NCBI RefSeq assembly: GCF_964355755.1
Contig: NC_092680.1
Location: 10,953,001-11,017,000 of the forward strand
Source of the DNA: Antedon mediterranea
Lineage: Eukaryota; Echinodermata; Crinoidea; Comatulida; Antedonidae
Reading direction: 5' to 3'
Length of the DNA stretch: 64,000 bases
Positions 48,961-60,860 of this stretch are shown in pieces; position 1 is the first letter of the stretch, and every line of letters begins with the position of its first letter. The notes beneath the pieces were generated by a model. It saw only the letters and a list, made by a program, of their open reading frames with translations, was not told where the DNA came from and did no database searches. The position numbers were made by a program, and so were the translations under genes.

Positions 48961-50700
48961 AAATTCTCAAAATGGTCTAAAACGTTTTTAAATACGATAT
49001 TAAGCTATTTTGTGATCTTTGATGTTTTTATGTGAAAAGTTTTATCAAAATGCTCAAAATGGTCTGAAACGGTTTCTAATGCGATTTGAAGCTATTCTGT
49101 ACACTTTGAAGTTTTGTGTGAAAAAGTTTTCTCGAAATGCTCAAAATGGTCTAAAACGTTTTTATATACCATATTAAGCTATTTTGTGCACTTTGATGTT
49201 TTTTGTGAAAAGTTTTATCGAAATGCTCAAAATGGTCTAAAACGGTTTCTATTGGGATTTTAAGCACTTTGATTATTTTGTGTAACCAAGTTTCATCGAA
49301 ATGTACAAAATGGTCTAAAACGTCTCCAAATGCGATTTGAAGCTATTCTAAGTACTTTTGTGTTTTTATGTTAACAAGTTTTTTCGAAAATCACAAAATG
49401 GTCTAAAACGTCTTCAAATGCGATTTGAAGCTATTCTGTACACTTTTATGTTTTGTGTGAAAAATTTTTGTCGAAATTTTCAAAATGGTCTAAAACGTTT
49501 TTAAATACGATATTAAGCTGTTTTGTGCACTTTGATGATTTGTGTGAAAAGTTTTAACGAAATGCTCAAAATGGTCAAAAACGGTTTCTAATGTGATTTT
49601 AAGCACTTTGATGTTTTTGTGTAACCAAGTTTTTTCAAAAATCACAAAATGGTCTAAAACGTCTCCAAATGCGATTTGAAGCTTTTCTAAGCACTTTGGT
49701 GTTTTTATGTTAACAAGTTTTTTCGAAAATCACAAAATGGTCTAAAACGTCTCCAAATGCGATTTGAAGATATTCTGAGCACTTTGGTGTTTTTATGTTA
49801 AAAAGTTTTTTCGAAAATCACAAAATAGTCTAAAACGTCTCCAAATGCGATTTGAAGCTATTCTGTACACTTTGATGTTTTGTGTGAAAAAGTTTTGTCG
49901 AAATGCTCAAAATGGTCTAAAACATTTTTAAAACGATATTAAGCTATTTTGTGCTCTTTGATGTTTTTGTGTAACCAAGTTTCATCGAAAATCACAAAAT
50001 GGTCTAAAACGTCTCAAAATGCGATTTGAAGCTTTTCTAAGCACTTTGGTGTTTTTATGTTAACAAGTTTTTTCAAAAATCACGAAATGGTCTAAAATGT
50101 CTCCAAATGCGATTTGAAGATATTCTGAGCACTTTGGTGTTTTTATGTTAAAAAGTTTTTTCGAAAATCACAAAATGGTCTAAAACGTCTCCAAATGCGA
50201 TTTGAAGCTCTTCTGTACACTTTGATGTTTTGTGTGAAAAAGTTTTGTCGAAATGCTCAAAATGGTCTAAAACGTTTTTAAATACGATATTAAGCTGTTT
50301 TGTGCACTTTGATGATTTGTGTGAAAAGTTTTAACGAAATGCTCAAAATGGTCTAAAACGGTTTCTAATGTGATTTTAAGCACTTTGATGTTTTTGTGTA
50401 ACCAAGTTTTTTCGAAAATCACAAAATGGTCTAAAACGTCTCCAAATGCGATTTGAAGCTTTTCTAAGCACTTTGGTGTTTTTATGTTAACAAGTTTTTT
50501 CGAAAATCACAAAATGGTCTAAAACGTCTCCAAATGCGATTTGAGGATATTCTGAGCACTTTGGTGTTTTTATGTTAAAAAGTTTTTTCGAAAATCACAA
50601 AATGGTCTAAAACGTCTCAAAATGCGATTTGAAGCTATTCTGTACACTTTGATGTTTTGTGTGAAAAAGTTTTGTCGAAATGCTCAAAATGGTCTAAAAC
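48961..50700 (+). repeat. 1.74 kb block returning at 52,659-54,394
   Basis: Offset 3,694: tttatgtgaaaag (49,031 and 52,725) and gaaaaatttttgtcg (49,459 and 53,153) are private to these two copies. It is also related to 26,030-27,770. The match ends near 50,705, where this copy enters type B' and the other enters type B. Confidence 0.84.
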
Positions 50701-52514
50701 GTTTTTAAAACGATATTAAGCTATTTTGTGCTCTTTGATGTTTTTGTGTAACCAAGTTTCATCGAAATCAACAAAATGGTCTAATACGTCTCCAAATGCG
50801 ATTTGAAGCTTTTCCAAGCACTTTGCTGTTTTTATGTTAACAAGTTTTTTCGAAAATCACAAAATGGTCTAAAACGTCTTCAAATGCGATTTGAAGCTAT
50901 TCTGTACACTTTGATGTTTTGTGTGAAAAAGTTTTGTCGAAATGCTCAAAATGGTCTAAAACGTTTTTAAATACAATATTAAGCTATTTTGTGATCTTTG
51001 ATGTTTTTGTGTGAAAAGTTTTATCGAAATGCTCAAAATGGTCTAAAACGGTTTCTAATGCGATTTGAAGCTATTCGGTACACTTTGAAGTTTTTTGTGA
51101 AAAAGTTTTCTCGAAATGCTCAAAATTGTCTAAAAAGTTTTTATATACCATATTAAGCTATTTTGTGCACTTTGATGTTTTTTGTGAAAAGTTTTATCGA
51201 AATGCTCAAAATGGTCTAAAACGGTTTCTATTGTGATTTTAAGCACTTTGATGATTTTGTGTAACCAAGTTTCATCGAAATGTACAAAATGGTCTAAAAC
51301 GTCTCCAAATGCGATTTGAAGCTATTCTAAGTACTTTTGTGTTTTTATGTTATCAAGTTTTTTCGAAAATCACAAAATGGTCTAAAACGTCTTCAAATGC
51401 GATTTGAAGCTATTCTGTACACTTTGATGTTTTGTGTGAAAAAGTTTTGTCGAAATGCTCAAAATGGTCTAAAACGTTTTTAAATACGATATTAAGCTAT
51501 TTTGTGATCTTTGATGTTTTTGTGTGAAAAGTTTTATCGAAATGCTCAAAATGGTCTAAAACGGTTTCTAATGCGATTTGAAGCTATTCTGTACACTTTG
51601 AAGTTTTTTGTGAAAAAGTTTTCTCGAAATGCTCAAAATGGTCTAAAACGTTTTTATATACCATATTAAGCTATTTTGTGCACTTTGATGTTTTTTGTGA
51701 AAAGTTTTATCGAAATTCTCAAAATGGTCTAAAACGGTTTCTATTGTGACTTTAAGCACTTTGATGATTTTGTGTAACCAAGTTTCATCGAAATGTACAA
51801 AATGGTCTAAAACGTCTCCAAATGCGATTTGAAGCTCTTCTGTACACTTTGATGTTTTGTGTGAAAAAGTTTTGTCGAAATTCTCAAAATGGTCTAAAAC
51901 GTTTTTAAATATGATATTAAGCTGTTTTGTGCACTTTGATGATTTGTGTGAAAAGTTTTAACGAAATGCTCAAAATGGTCAAAAACGGTTTCTAATGTGA
52001 TTTTAAACACTTTGATGTTTTTGTGTAACCAAGTTTTTTCAAAAATCACAAAATGGTCTAAAACGTCTCCAAATGCGATTTGAAGCTTTTCTAAGCACTT
52101 TGGTGTTTTTATGTTAACAAGTTTTTTCGAAAATCACAAAATGGTCTAAAACGTCTCTAAATGCGATTTGAAGATATTCTGAGCACTTTGGTGTTTTTAT
52201 GTTAAAAAGTTTTTTCGAAAATCACAAAATAGTCTAAACCGTCTCAAAATGCGATTTGAAGCTATTCTGTACACTTTGATGTTTTGTGTCAAAAAGTTTT
52301 GTCGAAATGCTCAAAATGGTCTAAAACGTTTTTAAAACGATATTAAGCTATTTTGTGCTCTTTGATGTTTTTGTGTAACCAAGTTTCATCGAAAATCACA
52401 AAATGGTCTAAAACGTCTCCAAATGCGATTTGAAGCTTTTCTAAGCACTTTGGTGTTTTTATGTTAACAAGTTTTTTCGAAAATCACGAAATGGTCTAAA
52501 ATGTCTCCAAATGC
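50701..52514 (+). repeat. Block returning at 55,937-57,750
   Basis: Offset 5,236 holds from about 50,580: tacaata (50,973 and 56,209), atgttatcaag (51,347 and 56,583) and gtgtcaaaaag (52,290 and 57,526) are shared and seen only in this pair or its parents. It ends abruptly at 52,515, inside a monomer that starts as type G's predecessor and continues as type K. Confidence 0.85.
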
Positions 52515-55500
52515 GATTTGAAGCTTTTCCAAGCACTTTGCTGTTTTTATGTTAACAAGTTTTTTCGAAAATCACAAAATGATCTAAAACTTCTTCAAAT
52601 GCGATTTGAAGCTATTCTGTACACTTTGATGTTTTGTGTGAAAAAGTTTTGTCGAAATGCTCAAAATGGTCTAAAACGTTTTTAAATACGATATTAAGCT
52701 ATTTTGTGATCTTTGATGTTTTTATGTGAAAAGTTTTATCAAAATGCTCAAAATGGTCTGAAACGGTTTCTAATGCGATTTGAAGCTATTCTGTACACTT
52801 TGAAGTTTTGTGTGAAAAAGTTTTCTCGAAATGCTCAAAATGGTCTAAAACGTTTTTATATACCATATTAAGCTATTTTGTGCACTTTGATGTTTTTTGT
52901 GAAAAGTTTTATCGAAATGCTCAAAATGGTCTAAAACGGTTTCTATTGGGATTTTAAGCACTTTGATGATTTTGTGTAACCAAGTTTCATCGAAATGTAC
53001 AAAATGGTCTAAAACGTCTCCAAATGCGATTTGAAGCTATTCTAAGTACTTTTGTGTTTTTATGTTAACAAGTTTTTTCGAAAATCACAAAATGGTCTAA
53101 AACGTCTTCAAATGCGATTTGAAGCTATTCTGTACACTTTTATGTTTTGTGTGAAAAATTTTTGTCGAAATTCTCAAAATGGTCTAAAACGTTTTTAAAT
53201 ACGATATTAAGCTGTTTTGTGCACTTTGATGATTTGTGTGAAAAGTTTTAACGAAATGCTCAAAATGGTCAAAAACGGTTTCTAATGTGATTTTAAGCAC
53301 TTTGATGTTTTTGTGTAACCAAGTTTTTTCAAAAATCACAAAATGGTCTAAAACGTCTCCAAATGCGATTTGAAGCTTTTCTAAGCACTTTGGTGTTTTT
53401 ATGTTAACAAGTTTTTTCGAAAATCACAAAATGGTCTAAAACGTCTCCAAATGCGATTTGAAGATATTCTGAGCACTTTGGTGTTTTTATGTTAAAAAGT
53501 TTTTTCGAAAATCACAAAATAGTCTAAAACGTCTCCAAATGCGATTTGAAGCTATTCTGTACACTTTGATGTTTTGTGTGAAAAAGTTTTGTCGAAATGC
53601 TCAAAATGGTCTAAAACGTTTTTAAAACGATATTAAGCTATTTTGTGCTCTTTGATGTTTTTGTGTAACCAAGTTTCATCGAAAATCACAAAATGGTCTA
53701 AAACGTCTCAAAATGCGATTTGAAGCTTTTCTAAGCACTTTGGTGTTTTTATGTTAACAAGTTTTTTCGAAAATCACGAAATGGTCTAAAATGTCTCCAA
53801 ATGTGATTTGAAGATATTCTGAGCACTTTGGTGTTTTTATGTTAAAAAGTTTTTTCGAAAATCACAAAATGGTCTAAAACGTCTCCAAATGCGATTTGAA
53901 GCTCTTCTGTACACTTTGATGTTTTGTGTGAAAAAGTTTTGTCGAAATGCTCAAAATGGTCTAAAACGTTTTTAAATACGATATTAAGCTGTTTTGTGCA
54001 CTTTGATGATTTGTGTGAAAAGTTTTAACGAAATGCTCAAAATGGTCTAAAACGGTTTCTAATGTGATTTTAAGCACTTTGATGTTTATGTGTAACAAAG
54101 TTTTTTCGAAAATCACAAATTAGTCTAAAACGTCTCCAAATGCGATTTGAAGCTTTTCTAAGCACTTTGGTGTTTTTATGTTAACAAGTTTTTTCGAAAA
54201 TCACAAAATGGTCTAAAACGTCTCCAAATGCGATTTGAGGATATTCTGAGCACTTTGGTGTTTTTTTGTTAAAAAGTTTTTTCGAAAATCACAAAATGGT
54301 CTAAAACGTCTCCAAATGCGATTTGAAGCTATTCTGTACACTTTGATGTTTTGTGTGAAAAAGTTTTGTCGAAATGCTCAAAATGGTCTAAAACGTTTTT
54401 AAATACGATATTAAGCTATTTTGTGATCTTTGATGTTTTTGTGTGAAAAGTTTCATCGAAATGCTCAAAATGGTCTAAAACGGTTTCTATTGTGATTTTA
54501 AGCACTTTGATGATTTTCTGTAACCAAGTTTCATCGAAATGTACAAAATGGTCTAAAACGTCTCCAAATGCGATTTGAAGCTATTCTAAGTACTTTTGTG
54601 TTTTTATGTTAACAAGTTTTATCGAAAATCACAAAATGGTCTAAAACGTCTCCAAATGCGATTTGAAGCTATTCTGTACACTTTGATGTTTTGTGTGAAA
54701 AAGTTTTGTCGAAATGCTCAAAATGGTCTAAAACGTTTTTAAATACGATATTAAGCTATTTTGTGATCTTTGATGTTTTTGTGTGAAAAGTTTTATCGAA
54801 ATGCTCAAAATGGTCTAAAACGGTTTCTATTGTAATTTTAAGCACTTTGATGATTTTGTGTAACCAAGTTTCATCGAAATGTACAAAATGGTCTAAAACG
54901 TCTCCAAATGCGATTTGAAGCTATTCTAAGTACTTTTGTGTTTTTATGTTAACAAGTTTTTTCGAAAATCACAAAATGGTCTAAAACGTCTTCAAATGCG
55001 ATTTGAAGCTATTCTGTACACTTTGATGTTTTGTGTGAAAAAGTTTTGTCAAAATGCTCAAAATGGTCTAAAACGTTTTTAAAACGATATTAAGCTATTT
55101 TGTGCTCTTTGATGTTTTTGTGTAACCAAGTTTCATCGATAATCACAAAATGGTCTAAAACGTCTCCAAATGCGATTTGAAGCTTTTTTAAGCACTTTGG
55201 TGTTTTTATGTTAACAAGTTTTTTCGAAAATCACGAAATGGTCTAAAATGTCTCCAAATGCGATTTGAAGATATTCTGAGCACTTTGATGTTTTTGTGTG
55301 AAAAGTTTTATCGAAATGCTCAAAATGGTCTAAAACGGTTTCTAATGCGATTTGGAGCTATTCTGTACACTTTGAAGTTTTTGGTGAAAAAGTTTTCTCG
55401 AAATGCTCAAAATGGTCTAAAACGTTTTTATATACCATATTAAGCTATTTTGTGCACTTTTATGTTTTGTGTGAAAAAGTTTTGTCGAAATGCTCAAAAT

Positions 55501-55665
55501 GGTCTAAAACGTTTTTAAATACGATATTAAGCTGTTTTGTTCACTTTGATGATTTGTGTGAAAAGTTTTAACGAAATGCTCAAAATGGTCTAAAACGGTT
55601 TCTAATGTGATTTTAAGCACTTTGATGTTTTTGTGTAACCAAGTTTTTTCGAAAATCACAAAATG
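52515..55665 (+). repeat. Copy of 25,860-29,010 (offset 26,655)
   Basis: Both ends are sharp switches of monomer type. Private changes in this copy are tgatctaaaacttcttc near 52,580, ttttctgtaacc near 54,515, aatgtgatttgaag near 53,802 and gttttgttcac near 55,536. It supplies the best-resolved long-distance duplication in the window. Confidence 0.86.
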
Positions 55666-55921
55666 GTCTAAAACGTTTTTAAAACGATATTAAGCTATTT
55701 TGTGCTCTTTGATGTTTTTGTGTAACCAAGTTTCATCGAAAATCACAAAATGGTCTAAAACGTCTCCAAATGCGATTTGAAGCTTTTACAAGCACTTTGG
55801 TGTTTTTATGTTAACAAGTTTTTTCGAAAATCACAAAATGGTCTAAAACGTCTCAAAATGCGATTTGAAGCTATTCTGTACACTTTGATGTTTTGTGTGA
55901 AAAAGTTTTGTCGAAATGCTC
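55660..55921 (+). repeat. Three-monomer replacement tract
   Basis: The corresponding monomers at 44,489-44,751 are J-G-A (88+88+87). Here they are B', a K/J-like monomer with gcttttacaagcac, and A (87+88+87). The flanks keep the 11,171 to 11,170 offset. Monomer identity changed while length did not, as expected from a conversion-type event. Confidence 0.78.
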
Positions 55922-58709
55922 AAAATGGTCTAAAACGTTTTTAAAACGATATTAAGCTATTTTGTGCTCTTTGATGTTTTTGTGTAACCAAGTTTCATCG
56001 AAATCAACAAAATGGTCTAATACGTCTCCAAATGCGATTTGAAGCTTTTCCAAGCACTTTGCTGTTTTTATGTTAACAAGTTTTTTCGAAAATCACAAAA
56101 TGGTCTAAAACGTCTTCAAATGCGATTTGAAGCTATTCTGTACACTTTGATGTTTTGTGTGAAAAAGTTTTGTCGAAATGCTCAAAATGGTCTAAAACGT
56201 TTTTAAATACAATATTAAGCTATTTTGTGATCTTTGATGTTTTTGTGTGAAAAGTTTTATCGAAATGCTCAAAATGGTCTAAAACGGTTTCTAATGCGAT
56301 TTGAAGCTATTCGGTACACTTTGAAGTTTTTTGTGAAAAAGTTTTCTCGAAATGCTCAAAATGGTCTAAAAAGTTTTTATATACCATATTAAGCTATTTT
56401 GTGCACTTTGATGTTTTTTGTGAAAAGTTTTATCGAAATGCTCAAAATGGTCTAAAACGGTTTCTATTGTGATTTTAAGCACTTTGATGATTTTGTGTAA
56501 CCAAGTTTCATCGAAATGTACAAAATGGTCTAAAACGTCTCCAAATGCGATTTGAAGCTATTCTAAGTACTTTTGTGTTTTTATGTTATCAAGTTTTTTC
56601 GAAAATCACAAAATGGTCTAAAACGTCTTCAAATGCGATTTGAAGCTATTCTGTACACTTTGATGTTTTGTGTGAAAAAGTTTTGTCGAAATGCTCAAAA
56701 TGGTCTAAAACGTTTTTAAATACGATATTAAGCTATTTTGTGATCTTTGATGTTTTTGTGTGAAAAGTTTTATCGAAATGCTCAAAATGGTCTAAAACGG
56801 TTTCTAATGCGATTTGAAGCTATTCTGTACACTTTGAAGTTTTTTGTGAAAAAGTTTTCTCGAAATGCTCAAAATGGTCTAAAACGTTTTTATATACCAT
56901 ATTAAGCTATTTTGTGCACTTTGAAGTTTTTTGTGAAAAGTTTTATCGAAATTCTCAAAATGGTCTAAAACGGTTTCTATTGTGACTTTAAGCACTTTGA
57001 TGATTTTGTGTAACCAAGTTTCATCGAAATGTACAAAATGGTCTAAAACGTCTCCAAATGCGATTTGAAGCTCTTCTGTACACTTTGATGTTTGGTGTGA
57101 AAAAGTTTTGTCGAAATTCTCAAAATGGTCTAAAACGTTTTTAAATATGATATTAAGCTGTTTTGTGCACTTTGATGATTTGTGTGAAAAGTTTTAACGA
57201 AATGCTCAAAATGGTCAAAAACGGTTTCTAATGTGATTTTAAACACTTTGATGTTTTTGTGTAACCAATTTTTTTCAAAAATCACAAAATGGTCTAAAAC
57301 GTCTCCAAATGCGATTTGAAGCTTTTCTAAGCACTTTGGTGTTTTTATGTTAACAAGTTTTTTCGAAAATCACAAAATGGTCTAAAACGTCTCTAAATGC
57401 GATTTGAAGATATTCTGAGCACTTTGGTGTTTTTATGTTAAAAAGTTTTTTCGAAAATCACAAAATAGTCTAAACCGTCTCAAAATGCGATTTGAAGCTA
57501 TTCTGTACACTTTGATGTTTTGTGTCAAAAAGTTTTGTCGAAATGCTCAAAATGGTCTAAAACGTTTTTAAAACGATATTAAGCTATTTTGTGCTCTTTG
57601 ATGTTTTTGTGTAACCAAGTTTCATCGAAAATCACAAAATGGTCTAAAACGTCTCCAAATGCGATTTGAAGCTTTTCTAAGCACTTTGGTGTTTTTATGT
57701 TAACAAGTTTTTTCGAAAATCACGAAATGGTCTAAAATGTCTCCAAATGCGATTTGAAGATATTCTGAGCACTTTGGTGTTTTTATGTTAAAACGTTTTT
57801 TCGAAAATCACAAAATGGTCTAAAACGTCTCCAAATGCGATTTGAAGCTCTTCTGTACACTTTGATGTTTTGTGTGAAAAAGTTTTGTCGAAATGCTCAA
57901 AATGGTCTAAAACGTTTTTAAATACGATATTAAGCTGTTTTGTGCAGTTTGATGATTTGTGTGAAAAGTTTTAACGAAATGCTCAAAATGGTCTAAAACG
58001 GTTTCTAATGTGATTTTAAGCACTTTGATGTTTTTGTGTAACCAAGTTTTTTCGAAAATCACAAAATGGTCTAAAACGTCTCCAAATGCGATTTGAAGCT
58101 TTTCTAAGCACTTTGGTGTTTTTATGTTAACAAGTTTTTTCGAAAATCACAAAATGGTCTAAAACGTCTCCAAATGCGATTTGAAGCTATTCTACACACT
58201 TTGATGTTTTGTGTGAAAAAGTTTTGTCGAAATACTCAAAATGGTCTAAAACGTTTTTAAAACGATATTAAGCTATTTTGTGCTCTTTGATGTTTTTGTG
58301 TAACCAAGTTTCATCGAAATGAACAAAATGGTCTAATACGTCTCCAAATGCGATTTGAAGCTTTTCCAAGCACTTTGCTTTTTTTATGTTAACAAGTTTT
58401 TTCGAAAATCACAAAATGGTCTAAAACGTCTTTAAATGCGATTTGAAGCTATTCTGTACACTTTGATGTTTTGTGTGAAAAAGTTTTGTCGAAATGCTCA
58501 AAATGGTCTAAAACGTTTTTAAATACGATATTAAGCTATTTTGTGATCTTTGATGTTTTTGTGTGTGAAAAGTTTTATCGAAATGCTCAAAATGGTCTAA
58601 AACGGTTTCAAATGCGATTTGAAGCTATTCTGTACACTTTGAAGTTTTTTGTGAAAAAGTTTTCTCGAAATGCTCAAAATGGTCTAAAACGTTTTTATAT
58701 ACCATATTA
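55922..58709 (+). repeat. Block M, copy 4, right part
   Basis: Copy of 44,752-47,3xx, and 31,5xx-32,050 beyond that. Includes gtgtcaaaaag (57,526), caatttttttcaaaaatc near 57,268, ctacacac near 58,191, a 2 bp TG gain at 58,561-58,566 (gtgtgtgaaaag), and acctattttgggcac near 58,709. Confidence 0.82.
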
Positions 58710-59964
58710 ACCTATTTTGGGCACTTTGATGTTTTTTGTGAAAAGTTTTATCGAAATGCTCAAAATGGTCTAAAACGGTTTTGATTGTGATTTTAAGCAC
58801 TTTGATGATTTTGTGTAACCAAGTTTCATCGAAATGTACAAAATGGTCTAAAACGTCTCCAAATGCGATTTGAAGCTATTCTAAGTACTTTTGTGTTTTT
58901 ATGTTAACAAGTTTTTTCGAAAATCACAAAATGGTCTAAAACGTCTTCAAATGCGATTTGAAGCTATTCTGTACACTTTGATGTTTTGTGTGAAAAAGTT
59001 TTGTCGAAATGCTCAAAATGGTCTAAAACGTTTTTAAATACGATATTAAGCTATTTTGTGATCTTTGATGTTTTTGTGTGAAAAGTTTTATCGAAATGCT
59101 CAAAATGGTCTGAAACGGTTTCTAATGCGATTTGAAGCTATTCTGTACACTTTGAAGTTTTTTGTGAAAAAGTTTTCTCGAAATGCTCAAAATGGTCTAA
59201 AACGTTTTTATATACCATATTAAGCTAATTTGTGCACTTTGATGTTTTTTGTGAAAAGTTTTATCGAAATGCTCAAAATGGTCTAAAACGGTTTCTATTG
59301 TGATTTTAAGCACTTTGATGATTTTGTGTAACCAAGTTACATCGAAATGTACAAAATGGTCTAAAACGTCTCCAAATGCGATTTGAAGCTTTTCTAAGCA
59401 CTTTGGTGTTTTTATGTTAAGAAGTTTTTTCGAAAATCACGAAATGGTCTAAAATGTCTCCAAATGCGATTTGAAGATATTCTGAGCACTTTGGTGTTTT
59501 TATGTTAAAAAGTTTTTTCGAAAATCACAAAATGGTCTAAAACGTCTCCAAATGCGATTTGAAGCTCTTCTGTACACTTTGATGTTTTGTGTGAAAAAGT
59601 TTTGTCGAAATGCTCAAAATGGTCTGAAACGGTTTCTAATGCGATTTGAAGCTATTCTGTACACTTTGAAGTTTTGTGTGAAAAAGTTTTCTCGAAATGC
59701 TCAAAATGGTCTAAAACGTTTTTATATACCATATTAAGCTATTCTGTACACTTTGATGTTTTGTGTGAAAAAGTTTTGTCAAAATGCTCAAAATGGTCTA
59801 AAACGTTTTTAAAACGATATTAAGCTATTTTGTGCTCTTTGATGATTTTGTGTAACCAAGTTTCATCGAAATGTACAAAATGGTCTAAAACGTCTCCAAA
59901 TGCGATTTGAAGCTATTCTAAGTACTTTGGTGTTTTTATGTTAACAAGTTTTTTCAAAAATCAC
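58710..59964 (+). repeat. Mosaic region before the 30 bp stub
   Basis: About 58,710-59,390 follows 33,200-33,880 (E-F-A-B-C-D with aatttgtgcac). It is followed by J (atgttaagaag)-G-A, then a C monomer joined in register, the D/A hybrid near 59,735 (as at 21,977 and 24,719), B' and a J/F-like monomer. Monomer order changes every few units, so this is the most shuffled part of the window. Confidence 0.75.
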
Positions 59965-59994
59965 AAAATGGTCTAAAACGTCTCCAAATGCGAT
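59965..59994 (+). repeat. 30 bp truncated monomer (internal deletion)
   Basis: A monomer begins normally at 59,965, reaches caaatgcgat at 59,994 and is followed at once by aaatggtctaaaacg. About 58 bp are missing, including the whole middle and tail. It is the only monomer I saw shorter than 78 bp. Confidence 0.92.
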
Positions 59995-60860
59995 AAATGG
60001 TCTAAAACGTCTTCAAATGCGATTTGAAGCTATTCTGTACACTTTGATGTTTTGTGTGAACAAGTTTTGTCGAAATGCTCAAAATGGTCTAAAACGTTTT
60101 TAAATACGATATTAAGCTATTTGTGATCTTTGATGTTTTTGTGTGAAAAGTTTTATCGAAATGCTCAAAATGGTCTGAAACGGTTTCTAATGCGATTTGA
60201 AGCTATTCTGTACACTTTTAAGTTTTTTGTGAAAAAGTTTTCTCGAAATGCTCAAAATGGTCTAAAACGTTTTAATATACCATATTAAGCTATTTTGTGC
60301 ACTTTGATGTTTTTTGTGAAAAGTTTTATCGAAATGCTCAAAATGGTCTAAAACGGTTTCTATTGTGATTTTAAGCACTTTGATGATTTTGTGTAACCAA
60401 GTTTCATCGAAATGTACAAAATGGTCTAAAACGTCTCCAAATGCGATTTGAAGCTATTCTAAGTACTTTTGTGTTTTTATGTTAACAAGTTTTTTCGAAA
60501 ATCACAAAATGGTCTAAAACGTCTTCAAATGCGATTTGAAGCTATTCTGTACACTTTGATGTTTTGTGTGAAAAAGTTTTGTCGAAATGCTCAAAATGGT
60601 CTAAAACGTTTTTAAATACGATATTAAGCTATTTTGTGCTCTTTCATGTTTTTGTGTAACCAAGTTTCATCGAAAATCACAAAATGGTCTAAAACGTCTT
60701 CAAATGCGATTTGAAGCTATTCTGTACACTTTGATGTTTTGTGTGAAAAAGTTTTGTCAAAATGCTCAAAATGGTCTAAAACGTTTTTAAAACGATATTA
60801 AGCTATTTTGTGCTCTTTGATGTTTTTGTGTAACCAAGTTTCATCGAAAATCACAAAATG
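59995..60860 (+). repeat. Hexamer-like run related to 20,351-20,863
   Basis: A (with gaacaag)-B-C-D-E-F-A-B'-A-B' order. B has lost two bases (ctatttgtgatc near 60,118). C and D carry cacttttaag (60,213) and cgttttaatatacc (60,272), shared with 20,571 and 20,630. So this segment descends from the hexamer domain 39.6 kb upstream. Confidence 0.8.
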
